A stretch of DNA of 64,000 bases from positions 10,200,501 through 10,264,500 of the forward strand of contig NZ_JAQNDO010000001.1 in the NCBI RefSeq assembly GCF_028369105.1, written 5' to 3'. The stretch is from Polyangium mundeleinium. Its GTDB lineage: Bacteria; Myxococcota_A; Polyangia; Polyangiales; Polyangiaceae. Position 1 is the stretch's first letter. Each line of letters starts with the position of its first letter. The translations under genes and the position numbers were made by a program. Below are positions 1-8,141 of this stretch, one piece after another. Below the pieces are notes generated by a model that saw only the letters and a list, made by a program, of their open reading frames with translations, ran no database searches and was not told the origin of the DNA.

Positions 1-1450
1 GCCACTCGCTCGCGAGCAGCGCGACTTGCGCGACAGCCTCCGGATCCTCGCCGTTCACGTGGAAGACGGGGACCTTCAGCATGCGCGTGATGTCGGACGC
101 GTACCGCGTGGAGCGCGACTCGCTCGGGTTCGTCGTGAACCCGACCTGGTTGTTCACGATCACGTGAATCGTGCCACCGGTCCGGTAGCCCTCGAGGTTG
201 CTCATGTTGAGCGTCTCGGGGACGATGCCCTGGCCGATGAACGCGGCGTCGCCGTGGATGAGCAAGGGCATGACCTTGCGCGCGGCGTCAGGGGAGCCGG
301 CGCCGATGCGGTCCTGCTTGGCGCGGACGCGGCCCTCGACCACAGGGTTCACGAACTCGAGGTGGCTCGGGTTGAACGTGAGCGTGAGGTGGACCTTGTG
401 GCCCGACTCCGTGATGCGGTCGTTCGAGTAGCCGAGGTGGTACTTCACGTCGCCCGCGCCGACGTACCGCTCGGGATCTTTGTCCTCGAAGTGCGCGAAG
501 ATCTCGCGCGGGCTCTTTTCGAGGATGTTCGAGAGCACGTTGAGGCGGCCGCGGTGCGCCATGCCGAAGACGATCTCGTCGACGCCCTCGGCGCCGGCGC
601 GCTCGATGAGGAGGTCGAGCAGCGGGATCAGCGCCTCGCCGCCTTCGAGCGAGAAGCGCTTCGTGCCGGCCTCGTAGCTCCGGTGGATGAACTGCTCGAA
701 GATCTCGGCGTCGGAGAGCTTCGTCAGGATGCGGAGCTGCTTGTCGCGGCTGAGCTCGAGGCGGTTCTTCGTCGCCTCCATGCGACGCTGGAGCCAAACG
801 CGCTGGTCCGGATCCTCGATGTGCGTGAACTCGACGCCGATCGAGCGGCAGTACGTTTCCTCCAGGCGGTTCATGATCTCGCGGAGCGTGGAGATCGCGG
901 GCAGCCCGGCGAGGTCGACCGTGGGGAAGGGCTGGTCGAGGTCCGCTTCGCTGAGGTCGAAGTTGTCGAGGTTGAGCTCGGGCGGCGCGGGCGGCGGCAA
1001 ACCGAGCGGATCGATGTGCGCGAAGAGGTGGCCTCGCACGCGGTACGCGTTGACGAGCTGGTAGACGCGCGCGCGGGTCGCCGCGGTCGACATCATCTCC
1101 TGCTCGGAGGAGATGAAATCGAAGCCCGGCACGCGCGGCGGCGGGGGCGGCGGCGACGAACGGCGCTGCCGGCGCGCCGGCTCCTGCGTAAACAGGCTCG
1201 CCTGCGCGGGCGCGGCTCCACCGTTCGTGTAGCGCGGCGGCTCCGCGAGCGGCGCGGGGGACGTCACGGGCGACGCCGCCGGCGGAGCGACCTGCACGGG
1301 CGCTCGAACCACCGGGGCGGCTGTCTGGGACGGACCTCGTCGTCCCTCGAAGAAGGTCCTCCAGCTCGGGTCGACCTTCTCGGGATTCTCCAGGTATTGC
1401 GCGTAGAGCTCTTCGACGAACCCTGCGTTGATGCCGAAATCAAGCTGCAT
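1..1450 (-). CDS. sucA: 2-oxoglutarate dehydrogenase E1 component, N-terminal half (partial)
   Basis: The thiamine-diphosphate E1 subunit of the 2-oxoglutarate dehydrogenase complex (TCA cycle; 2-oxoglutarate to succinyl-CoA, with SucB and Lpd). About 483 residues are in the window and the C-terminal half lies beyond the left edge. The N-terminus (residues 4-35) has the family pattern with ELYAQYL and [11 protein letters not shown] proline-rich linker (about 40-108) follows, then the core with GVEFTHI (205-211), KRFSLEGGE (264-272) and the E1 motif [11 protein letters not shown] (296-306). The ATG at 1450 is chosen; a second in-frame ATG lies 9 nt upstream and would add MPP. It is divergent from pgi with about 200 bp between, where I could not define a promoter. 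The linker between the E2-binding tip and the core is long and Pro/Ala-rich. Identity is secure. Confidence 0.95.
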   Translation of the reverse strand, partial: MQLDFGINAGFVEELYAQYLENPEKVDPSWRTFFEGRRGPSQTAAPVVRAPVQVAPPAASPVTSPAPLAEPPRYTNGGAAPAQASLFTQEPARRQRRSSPPPPPPRVPGFDFISSEQEMMSTAATRARVYQLVNAYRVRGHLFAHIDPLGLPPPAPPELNLDNFDLSEADLDQPFPTVDLAGLPAISTLREIMNRLEETYCRSIGVEFTHIEDPDQRVWLQRRMEATKNRLELSRDKQLRILTKLSDAEIFEQFIHRSYEAGTKRFSLEGGEALIPLLDLLIERAGAEGVDEIVFGMAHRGRLNVLSNILEKSPREIFAHFEDKDPERYVGAGDVKYHLGYSNDRITESGHKVHLTLTFNPSHLEFVNPVVEGRVRAKQDRIGAGSPDAARKVMPLLIHGDAAFIGQGIVPETLNMSNLEGYRTGGTIHVIVNNQVGFTTNPSESRSTRYASDITRMLKVPVFHVNGEDPEAVAQVALLASEW

Positions 1451-1656
1451 GGGTGGCATTGGGGCGGCAGGGAAATAACGCGGGATCGGTGTCGCCGCCA
1501 GCGCAGTTTTTTCGGAGCGCGTATAGCTGGAAACCAGAGAGACCACCCGTGGAGCGGGCGCCCAAGCCCCAGGGTGCGCTACATACGTACCCACGACGAA
1601 GTGGGGACGGCCGGGGACGAGCCCGGCCCGGTGCCACCGACGGGGATTGTACGACA

Positions 1657-3273
1657 ATGAACGACGGGCTCGATCGGTTTCGCGCGCACCTGTTTCACGA
1701 CGAGCGCCTCGGCTTCTGGCTGGACACGAGCCGGATCCGGTGGGCGGCGGACTTCCTCGACGGGCTCGAGCCGCGGCTCCAGGCGGCCTACGAGGCGATG
1801 GCAGCGCTCGAACGCGGCGCGGTCGCGAACCCCGACGAGGGGCGCATGGTGGGTCACTACTGGCTCCGGGCGCCCGAGCTCGCGCCGGATCCGTCGATCC
1901 GCGACGCGATCACCACGACGCTCGGACGCGTGCTCACGTTCGCAGAGGACGTGCACGCCGCGCGCATCCGCCCCGAGCGCGCGAGCCGCTTCCGCGACGT
2001 GTTGCTCATCGGCATCGGCGGCTCGGCACTCGGGCCCCAGCTCGTCTCCGCCGCGCTCACGTCGCCCGCGGATCGCATGCGCGTCTGGTTCTTCGACAAC
2101 ACCGATCCCGACGGATTCGATCGCACCCTCGACGCGATCGGCGACGCGCTCCCCGGGACGCTCGCGGTCGTCATCTCGAAGTCGGGCGGTACGAAGGAGA
2201 CGCGCAACGGGATGCTCGAAGCCGAGGCAGCCTACGCGCGGCTCGGGCTCGACTTCGCGAAGCACGCGGTGGTGGTGACGGGCGAGGGCAGCGAGCTCGA
2301 CAAGCACGCCGTGGCGCGCGGGTTTCTCGATCGGTTCCCGATGTGGGACTGGGTCGGCGGGCGGACGAGCGAGCTCAGCGCGGTGGGCCTCTTGCCGGCG
2401 GCGCTGCAAGGGCTCGACGTGGAGGACATGCTGCGCGGCGCGCGCGCGATGGACGAGGTGACGCGGTCGCGCGTGACGAAGCGGAATCCGGCGGCGCAGC
2501 TCGCAGCGGCGTGGCTGTCGGCGACGGGCGGCGCGGGCAAGAAGGACATGGTGCTCTTGCCGTACAAGGACCGGCTCGAGCTCTTCAGCCGGTACGCGCA
2601 GCAGCTCGTGATGGAGTCGCTCGGCAAGCGGCTCGATCGGCACGGGCGCGAGGTCTGGCAGGGGATCAGCGTCTACGGCAACAAGGGCTCGACGGATCAA
2701 CACGCGTACGTGCAGCAGCTCCGCGACGGGGTCGACAACTTCTTCGTGACGTTCCTCGAAGTGTTGCTCGATCGCGCGCCGCAGCGAGGGGATCTCTCCG
2801 TGGAGCCGGACGTGACGTCGGGCGATTACCTCTCGGGGTTCTTGCAAGGCACGCGGCGCGCGCTCGACGAGCGAGGGCGCGCGTCGATCACGATCACGCT
2901 GGAGGCGCTCGACGCGACGTCGCTCGGCGCGCTCATCGCGCTCTACGAGCGGGCCGTGGGGATCTACGCGGAGCTCGTGGACATCAACGCGTACCACCAG
3001 CCGGGCGTGGAGGCGGGCAAGAAGGCGGCGCAGGCGGTGATCGATCTCGAACAGCGCGTGCTCGCCGCGCTCCGCGCGAAGGCGGGGACGTCGCTCTCGC
3101 TCGCGGAGATCGCGGCGGCGGCGGGCAGCGACGATCCGGAGACGGTGTTCTGGATCCTGCGGCATCTGTCGGCGAACCCGCGTCGCGGCGTGCTCCGCGT
3201 GCGGGGCCAAGGCGCCGCAGCCGAGGTGGGGTCGCCGCTCGACTGGTCGTGGATGGTCGCCGCCGCCCCGTGA
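1657..3273 (+). CDS. pgi: Glucose-6-phosphate isomerase
   Basis: Interconverts glucose-6-phosphate and fructose-6-phosphate in the cytoplasm (glycolysis/gluconeogenesis). The 538-residue protein shows the sugar-phosphate isomerase fold motifs GIGGSALGP (119-127) and SKSGGTKET (174-182), and further on [18 protein letters not shown], which carries the conserved active-site His/Gln region. The open frame extends 68 codons upstream, but that part overlaps the sucA promoter region and has no family match, so the ATG at 1657 (MNDG) is used. The C-terminal 60 residues form a small winged-helix-like extension ([19 protein letters not shown]) beyond the catalytic core, seen in the long form of the family. 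The gene converges on 3411-4184, with palindromic repeat element copy 1 in the gap. Confidence 0.95.
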   Translation: MNDGLDRFRAHLFHDERLGFWLDTSRIRWAADFLDGLEPRLQAAYEAMAALERGAVANPDEGRMVGHYWLRAPELAPDPSIRDAITTTLGRVLTFAEDVHAARIRPERASRFRDVLLIGIGGSALGPQLVSAALTSPADRMRVWFFDNTDPDGFDRTLDAIGDALPGTLAVVISKSGGTKETRNGMLEAEAAYARLGLDFAKHAVVVTGEGSELDKHAVARGFLDRFPMWDWVGGRTSELSAVGLLPAALQGLDVEDMLRGARAMDEVTRSRVTKRNPAAQLAAAWLSATGGAGKKDMVLLPYKDRLELFSRYAQQLVMESLGKRLDRHGREVWQGISVYGNKGSTDQHAYVQQLRDGVDNFFVTFLEVLLDRAPQRGDLSVEPDVTSGDYLSGFLQGTRRALDERGRASITITLEALDATSLGALIALYERAVGIYAELVDINAYHQPGVEAGKKAAQAVIDLEQRVLAALRAKAGTSLSLAEIAAAAGSDDPETVFWILRHLSANPRRGVLRVRGQGAAAEVGSPLDWSWMVAAAP

Positions 3274-3289
3274 GGCGGCGCGGCGCTCC

Positions 3290-3410
3290 GAGGGTGTTCC
3301 ACAGGCGTCGCGAGCGGCTCGAGGCTAGGGAGACCGAGCGAGGCGTACTCTGTACGTCGAGCGAGGCCGACCGACGCATCGAGCCGCGCAGCAGCCTGGG
3401 GAACACCCTC
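3290..3410. repeat. Dispersed palindromic element, copy 1 (complete, 121 bp)
   Basis: An imperfect palindrome with 11-bp perfect terminal inverted repeats: GAGGGTGTTCC at 3290-3300 and its complement at 3400-3410. The two arms pair, with interruptions, to a centre near GTAC-TCT-GTAC. The internal decamer CGAGCGAGGC occurs twice in the same direction. Positions 3310-3410 match 60821-60921 over 101 bp with only 3 differences. The right end touches the TGA (complement of 3411-3413) of the minus-strand gene, and pgi ends 16 bp to the left, so it fills a convergent gap. It may act as a bidirectional terminator or be a REP/MITE-like mobile element. Confidence 0.85.
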
Positions 3411-4184
3411 TCAGAAGTGGAACCGCACGGCGGCTGAGCTACCGCCCACGAACAGCTCCGGCTTGCCCGGGAGCGCCTTCGCGCGCTCGAGGTACTTCTC
3501 GGGCACGAGGATGCCGGCGGCGAACATGGCGGCGCCGGTCATCTGCGTGAAGCCGTTGAGGAGCATGAAGAACGTGAAGACGTCGTCCTCGGTGCTGCGC
3601 GGGTTCGGGAATTCCGAATCACGCGCATTCTCGATGCCTAGCGAGATGAACGGGCCGAAGACGGGGACGAGCAGCGGGCCGAAGCTCTCGGCGTCGCGGT
3701 CGCCGTCGTCGAAGGCGTAGGCGGCGCCGACGAGCGCGGACAGGCCGTACGGTACGGCGAAGGTGACGAGCCCGGCGACGACGAGGCTCCGCGTCGCCCG
3801 CGTCTTGAGCTCGTAGCCCGGCAGAAGGATGTCGCCCTCTTCGTAGTCGATGCGGCGAGGCAAGACGGGCAGGCGCGGGTCGTCGATCGGGGCCCACATC
3901 GGAGGCTGTTGCGGGCTGTCCCAGGTCTCGTTGCTGAGCTTCGGCGTCCTCCGTTTGGGCTTGGGCGTCGGTTGCTCCTCGGTCGGCGCCGCGCCCTCCG
4001 TCGTCGGCGCCGGAGGAGGCGGAGGCAAGGGCGCGGCAGTCGTGGTCGACGGCGGCGTAGGCGGCGCGGCGGGGGCCGGCTGCGCGCTCGCGGGGAGCGT
4101 GGAGGCGAGGCCCAGCGAGAGCGCGGCGAGCGACGCGAGGCGGCGCGCGAGGCCCGGGATCGACGTGCGCTTGGAGTTGTTCAT
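3411..4184 (-). CDS. Proline-rich exported membrane protein, paralog C of a three-gene family
   Basis: A 257-residue protein of unknown function. The start at 4184 is set by a clear Shine-Dalgarno (AAAGGAG, 9 nt before ATG), not by the longer open frame. It has a signal peptide (about 1-32, ending in ASA), a low-complexity Pro/Thr/Glu linker, then a conserved block YEEGDILLPGYELKTR and two or three hydrophobic segments (for example SLVVAGLVTFAVPYGLSALVG and FGPLLVPVFGPFISLGI), ending VRFHF. The next two genes upstream share the same plan, so they are paralogs in one operon and this is the last gene. The aromatic C-terminal end could suggest envelope insertion, but the helices look like inner-membrane segments. 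Function not recognised. Confidence 0.8.
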   Translation of the reverse strand: MNNSKRTSIPGLARRLASLAALSLGLASTLPASAQPAPAAPPTPPSTTTAAPLPPPPPAPTTEGAAPTEEQPTPKPKRRTPKLSNETWDSPQQPPMWAPIDDPRLPVLPRRIDYEEGDILLPGYELKTRATRSLVVAGLVTFAVPYGLSALVGAAYAFDDGDRDAESFGPLLVPVFGPFISLGIENARDSEFPNPRSTEDDVFTFFMLLNGFTQMTGAAMFAAGILVPEKYLERAKALPGKPELFVGGSSAAVRFHF

Positions 4185-4216
4185 CGACGGAGCTCCTTTC
4201 ATCGTCGATCCACGGC

Positions 4217-4888
4217 TCAGAAATGCCACCGGAGCGTCGCGGCCCGCGGGCCGACCATGACCTCGGGGCGCGGATCGAATGCGGTCGGGGTGCGCGAGAC
4301 GAACGTCTCGTCGGAGAGCATGCCCGCCACGAAGAGCGCGGCGCCCGTGGCCTGCCCGAGGCCGTCGAGCATGAGCATGAAGATGCCGATGCTCTCGGCG
4401 TCGGAGGAGCCGATCGCAACGAAAGGACCGATGACCGGGATGAAGAGCGGCGTGTAGTAGCCGGAGGCCACGCCCTCGTTGCCGGCGAAGGAGCCCGCGA
4501 AGAGGACCGACATGCCGTAGAGCGGCGCGAACGTCGCGATGCCCGCGGTCGCCATCTTGTACCGCGGCCGCGTCTCGATGCCGTAGCCAAGCGGGATCGG
4601 ATCCCCTTCCTTGTACGGCAAGCGCGAAGGCCCGAAGATCGGCGGCGGCGGATAGGAGCTGCGCGGCGGATACCCCGGCGGCGCCGCGCCCATCGGCGGC
4701 GGGTACCCCGGCGGCGCCGCGCCCATCGGCGGCGGAGGCTGCTGCGGCATCACGCCCGGCGGCGGCTGCTGCGGCGCCGCGGCGCCCGGCGGCGGAGGCG
4801 GAGGCGCGCCCTGCGCCAGGGAGATGCTTGCAGCTCCAAGGATTGTCAGCGCGGTGCCGAAAGAGCAGATCGTTCGTCGCGTCGTCAC
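4217..4888 (-). CDS. Proline-rich exported membrane protein, paralog B
   Basis: A 223-residue protein of unknown function, middle gene of the three-paralog operon. It starts with GTG at 4888, overlapping the stop of the upstream paralog by 4 nt (GTGA), which implies translational coupling. It has a signal peptide (about 1-26, AxA-like end at SLAQG), a proline/glycine-rich linker with an 11-residue unit PPMGAAPPGYP in two tandem copies (also visible as a DNA repeat), then the conserved block YKEGDPIPLGY and hydrophobic segments ATAGIATFAPLYGMSVLFAG, FIPVIGPFVAIG and a C-terminal one with LGQATGAALFVAGM. It ends LRWHF, close to the VRFHF end of paralog C. Likely an envelope protein; no enzyme motif seen. 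Confidence 0.8.
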   Translation of the reverse strand: MTTRRTICSFGTALTILGAASISLAQGAPPPPPPGAAAPQQPPPGVMPQQPPPPMGAAPPGYPPPMGAAPPGYPPRSSYPPPPIFGPSRLPYKEGDPIPLGYGIETRPRYKMATAGIATFAPLYGMSVLFAGSFAGNEGVASGYYTPLFIPVIGPFVAIGSSDAESIGIFMLMLDGLGQATGAALFVAGMLSDETFVSRTPTAFDPRPEVMVGPRAATLRWHF

Positions 4889-5706
4889 ATCGTCCCCACG
4901 AGGCCCAGGCCCGCTCCGTGCGGGCCGAACCGGAGAGGCATCACGGTCATGGAGGTGTCGTTCTCGGTGGATCGGACGAGCCGCTTTTCCTGGGCGACGA
5001 TGCCCGCGATGAGCATCGCGATGCCGCCCGATTGCGCGAGCCCGTCGACCGCGAGCCAGAAGGTCCCCGGGCCCTCGGTTTCGAGGGTGCCCATCGCGAT
5101 GAAGGGCCCGAGGGCCGGGATGTAAAGCGGCCAGAGATCCGAGCTGCGCGAGAGGCTGTCGCCGATCGAGGCGATCATGGCGGAGAAGAACCAGGGCACG
5201 CCGAACGTCACGGCGCCGCCGACGACGAGGCCCTTGCGAATGCGGCTGTCGACGCGGTAGCCGGGCGGGATCGGATCCCCTTCCTCGTACGGGAGCGTCG
5301 CGGGGAGCGCGGATCCGGGCGGGCCGTATCCATAGCTGTTCGGCCCGTACCCAGGAGGCGGCTGCCCGTACCCCGGCGGCGCGTACCCCGGCGGCGGATA
5401 CCCCTGCGGATATCCGGGCGGCGGCGCGTACCCCGGCGGCGGATACCCTTGCGGATAGCCCTGCGGGTACCCGGGCGGCGGCGCATATCCCGGCGGCGGC
5501 AGCGGCGCGACCTGCGGAGCTGCAGGCTCATAGCCCGGCGGAGGCGGAGGCGGCGGCGCCGACGTGTCCGGCGATGCGGACGGCGGCGGCGGAGGCGGCG
5601 GCGCTTGCGCGCTGGCGAGCTGCGAGGAGACACCTACCGCGACGAGAAGCGCCGCCGCGAACGCACGTGGAGCTCCCTTCGTCCTGTTCGCCTTCGCCTT
5701 GCGCAT
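4885..5706 (-). CDS. Proline/tyrosine-rich exported membrane protein, paralog A
   Basis: First gene of the three-paralog operon, 273 residues from ATG 5706, which has a GGGAGG Shine-Dalgarno; the open frame extends 15 codons further without support. It has an N-terminal basic stretch and signal sequence ending ASAQ, then about 110 residues of Pro/Gly/Tyr-rich repeats (APPPGYPQGYPPPGY units, repeated at DNA level), then YEEGDPIPPGYRVDSR and hydrophobic segments including VVGGAVTFGVPWFFSAMI and ALGPFIAMG. The repeat resembles the flexible GYP-type linkers of other bacterial membrane proteins, which may extend through the periplasm or promote clustering (inference). Its C-terminus lacks the aromatic ending of paralogs B and C. 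Function not recognised. Confidence 0.8.
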   Translation of the reverse strand: MRKAKANRTKGAPRAFAAALLVAVGVSSQLASAQAPPPPPPPSASPDTSAPPPPPPPGYEPAAPQVAPLPPPGYAPPPGYPQGYPQGYPPPGYAPPPGYPQGYPPPGYAPPGYGQPPPGYGPNSYGYGPPGSALPATLPYEEGDPIPPGYRVDSRIRKGLVVGGAVTFGVPWFFSAMIASIGDSLSRSSDLWPLYIPALGPFIAMGTLETEGPGTFWLAVDGLAQSGGIAMLIAGIVAQEKRLVRSTENDTSMTVMPLRFGPHGAGLGLVGTM

Positions 5707-5781
5707 GCCGATGCCTCCCGCCCTCGCGCGTGGTGCTGCCCGCACGCGCAAAAACGGAGAATACGTGAGGCACCCAGGAGG

Positions 5782-7020
5782 TCAACGCGGCTTTTTCGTT
5801 CCCGCCTTTGCCGCCGCCCACGCGGAGGCGGGCGCGAACGAGGCCACGTGTCGCGCCTCGATGAGCGTGCCCGGCCCAGCGAGATCGAGATCGGGGACGA
5901 ACCCACGTGTCTCGTCGAAGTCGCCGAGCGGATCCACGATGGCGCGCGTGCCGAGCGTGACCACGAGGCGCGAGCGCGGGAGCACGAACGACGCGACCTC
6001 GCCGACCGCCATGCTGCCACGCGTGCGCTCGCCCGCGACGAGCAGCCCCGGGATTTGTCGCGCCAGCGCGACGAACATCTCGCACGCCGAGGCGCAGCCG
6101 CGATCGACGAGCACCACGCCGCGACCCACGAGCGGCGCGGGCGCGGTGCCTTGCAGGATCTCGCCTTTGCGGACGATCTCGATACGTCCCTCCCCGCGCG
6201 CGGCGAGGTCCGCGGCGAGCCCTTCGAGCCGCGTGATGTGTTCGAGGAACATCCCGCGCGCGGCGGGCGGCACGTCACCCCGCGCGAGGCGCCTCTTCGC
6301 GGCGTTCACGCGTCCGAGCGCCGCCGTCACGGACTGGACCTCCCGCGTGCCGAGCGCGTGGATCGGCCCGTGCGCGAGCGCGCGCAGGAAGCGCTCGGCG
6401 AAGGTATAGTTTCCGCCGCGGTTGCCGCGCAGATCCACGACGAAAGCAGGCGCCACGCGGAGGCGCTCGGCGAGGCGCGGCAACGTCGCGAGCGCCTCCG
6501 CCGCGGCCGTCTCGAAGGTGCGCACCACGAGGACGGGGACCTCGCCTTCGACGAGCTCCACGGGTGGAGCTGCGATCACCGGCGGCGCGGGCGGAGCCGG
6601 CAATGCGTCGAGGCGAAGCGGCCGTTCGCCGCCGTAACCGAAGGCGAGGTGCCCATCGTCGGCGCGGAGCAGATCACGCAAGAGCGTCGCGAACTCGAAC
6701 GGCGACCAGGTCGCGCGGCTCCGGATCACGCGGCGTGTTTCGTCGATACGCGCGCGCGGCGGCAGGGGCGCGTGGCCCTCGGGCGCAGCGTACGCGTCGG
6801 CGAAGACGTCGAGCGCGAAGTCGAGATCCGCTTCGGCGAGCGCGGCCGGGACCTCGCGCGGCTCGGCGTCGAAGTCGCTCGGGCTCGCGACGAGCGCGGC
6901 GAAGCTCGGCGAGGGGGTCGTGGAGGCGCGCGGATTTCGCTCGGGTGATCCCCAGGATCCGGCGCAGCCGGCGAGGGTCAGCCCGAGGGCGAGGAGGCCG
7001 CCGTGAAGCAAGGCGCGCAT
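5782..7020 (-). CDS. S41-family peptidase-like lipoprotein
   Basis: A 412-residue predicted lipoprotein (lipobox LAGC, Cys19) of the C-terminal processing/tail-specific protease (S41) family. Visible motifs are VVDLRGNRGGN (194-204), the core S41 signature, and GCASACEMF (308-316) with the candidate nucleophile Ser311. No PDZ domain is obvious between the N-terminal helical region (about 60-130) and the catalytic domain, so it resembles the short tricorn/CtpA-like forms that cut exported substrates. The usual catalytic Lys follows about 25 residues after the Ser; here the sequence around GERTRGSMAVGE (330-341) has Arg residues and no Lys, so activity is not certain. The gene stands alone upstream of the three-paralog operon. 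Confidence 0.8.
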   Translation of the reverse strand: MRALLHGGLLALGLTLAGCAGSWGSPERNPRASTTPSPSFAALVASPSDFDAEPREVPAALAEADLDFALDVFADAYAAPEGHAPLPPRARIDETRRVIRSRATWSPFEFATLLRDLLRADDGHLAFGYGGERPLRLDALPAPPAPPVIAAPPVELVEGEVPVLVVRTFETAAAEALATLPRLAERLRVAPAFVVDLRGNRGGNYTFAERFLRALAHGPIHALGTREVQSVTAALGRVNAAKRRLARGDVPPAARGMFLEHITRLEGLAADLAARGEGRIEIVRKGEILQGTAPAPLVGRGVVLVDRGCASACEMFVALARQIPGLLVAGERTRGSMAVGEVASFVLPRSRLVVTLGTRAIVDPLGDFDETRGFVPDLDLAGPGTLIEARHVASFAPASAWAAAKAGTKKPR

Positions 7021-7117
7021 CGGCCGCGAGGGTGCAACGACGAGTGACCTCGTTGCAACGGCCTCGCGACGATGCGGTGGGGATGAATGCGGGAAGGAAG
7101 CGTATTTCTCGCGAAGA

Positions 7118-7270
7118 CTACGCCTGCGCGGCGAGGGCCTTGTAGGCCTCGGCCCACTTCTTCCACTGCTTCAGGCGCGTACCGGGCTTGCGGTTGTTCA
7201 CCTTGGCGCGGGACTCCTTGCGGGCGATCTTCTCGAGCAGGTGCTGGTGCTGGCGGCTGGGACGATGCAT
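7118..7270 (-). CDS. Small basic hypothetical protein (50 aa)
   Basis: A 50-residue, very basic protein (many Lys/Arg/His, one Trp pair) with sequence features such as HLLEKIARKESRAKVNNRKPG and a helical C-terminus ending KALAAQA. The ATG at 7270 is chosen; a TTG 12 codons upstream would lengthen it. The codon pattern fits the surrounding genes and the frame is closed just before the next minus-strand gene ends at 7319, consistent with one transcription unit from 8100. No family recognised; a nucleic-acid-binding or ribosome-associated role would fit the charge but is only a guess. Confidence 0.55.
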   Translation of the reverse strand: MHRPSRQHQHLLEKIARKESRAKVNNRKPGTRLKQWKKWAEAYKALAAQA

Positions 7271-7318
7271 GCGCGCGATGCTGGTCCAAGCGCGCTTTCT
7301 TCGCAAGCCCGTCGAGCG

Positions 7319-7585
7319 TCAGCCGCCCTGGCTGCCCTTTTCGCCTTCGTCGGGTCCGAGGCGGCCGTACGTATGAATGGCGCCGATGAGGAGGAAGAGC
7401 GCCAGCAGCGTCAGGACCATGCCCAGGTCGATGAGGTTCGTATCGTTCGGGTCGCTCGGGCGCAGCCCCACGAGCCCGAGCCCGACGAGCAGCGCAGTGC
7501 TCGCCACGAGGAGCGCGCGCCGCGGCCCCGCAGCGCGCTCGGACTCGTTCTGCACCAGCGTGGAGATCTTGTCGCCGAGGCTCAC
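7319..7585 (-). CDS. Small two-helix membrane protein
   Basis: An 88-residue protein starting with GTG at 7585, overlapping the stop of the upstream lipoprotein gene by 4 nt (GTGA), so the two are co-translated. It has a short polar N-terminus, a first hydrophobic helix (about 24-41, LLVASTALLVGLGLVGL), a short loop RPSDPNDTN, a second helix (about 51-69, IDLGMVLTLLALFLLIGAI) and a polar Gly/Glu tail. It has the size and plan of a membrane-anchored accessory protein. Nothing identifies its function; tight coupling to the lipoprotein suggests they act together at the envelope. Confidence 0.7.
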   Translation of the reverse strand: MSLGDKISTLVQNESERAAGPRRALLVASTALLVGLGLVGLRPSDPNDTNLIDLGMVLTLLALFLLIGAIHTYGRLGPDEGEKGSQGG

Positions 7586-8100
7586 TTGAACTTCTTGGTC
7601 TTGGCGTACGTGATGAAGTCGCGCACGTCACGCGTGAGCGTGCGCTCGGCGGTGATCGTCGTGAGCTCGTGGGACTCGCCGGCGAGGTCGTCGTAGCGGT
7701 AGTTCGCCTGGTAGAGCAGCACGATGCGGACCTCGCCTTCGGGGCCGACGCGCTCGAGCCGGAGTTTCTCGTCCGCTCCGTTCGGCGGCTTGATGGAGTC
7801 GCTGAGCTTGTCGAGATCCTCGTCGGAGATGTACGCGATCCCGTACTCGTGGCCGTCGATGCTCACGTCGACGCGTAACGCCTTGCCGCTACGCAGCTCG
7901 ACGTCGCGGGCTGGCGCGGGCTGCACGCCTTCCTGGGCGACGGCGCGGCGGATGACCTCGAGCGCGCGGCGCTCATCGAGGGTCCTCGTGGGGTTCGGCG
8001 CGCGGACCGGCTCGGGTCCGCATCCGAGGGCGGCCGTACCGAGGGCGGCGGCCGCGACAATCGGCAAGAGGGTTCGCAAGACGGTAGCCATGAGCGCCAT
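7582..8100 (-). CDS. Hypothetical lipoprotein
   Basis: A 172-residue predicted lipoprotein with signal sequence and lipobox AALGC. ATG codons at 8100 and 8091 are both possible and a TTG at 8112 is less likely; I use 8100. The mature part has a short Pro-rich linker, a helical region (DERRALEVIRRAVAQ) and a mixed alpha/beta domain (RVDVSIDGHEYGIAYIS, GEVRIVLLYQANYRYD) ending with FITYAKTKKFK. No known domain recognised. It is divergent from the Ppx/GppA gene with only about 40 bp between them, so both promoters must overlap, and it is translationally coupled to the small membrane protein downstream. Confidence 0.75.
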   Translation of the reverse strand: MALMATVLRTLLPIVAAAALGTAALGCGPEPVRAPNPTRTLDERRALEVIRRAVAQEGVQPAPARDVELRSGKALRVDVSIDGHEYGIAYISDEDLDKLSDSIKPPNGADEKLRLERVGPEGEVRIVLLYQANYRYDDLAGESHELTTITAERTLTRDVRDFITYAKTKKFK

Positions 8101-8141
8101 GAGAGTAGCCAACCAGGCCGCGCTCCGCTACTTCTCCCGCC

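Noticed and set aside
26-1660. Long plus-strand open frame over the sucA region
   Set aside because: Arg/Ala/Val-rich composition is a shadow of sucA, whose motifs are plain on the other strand.
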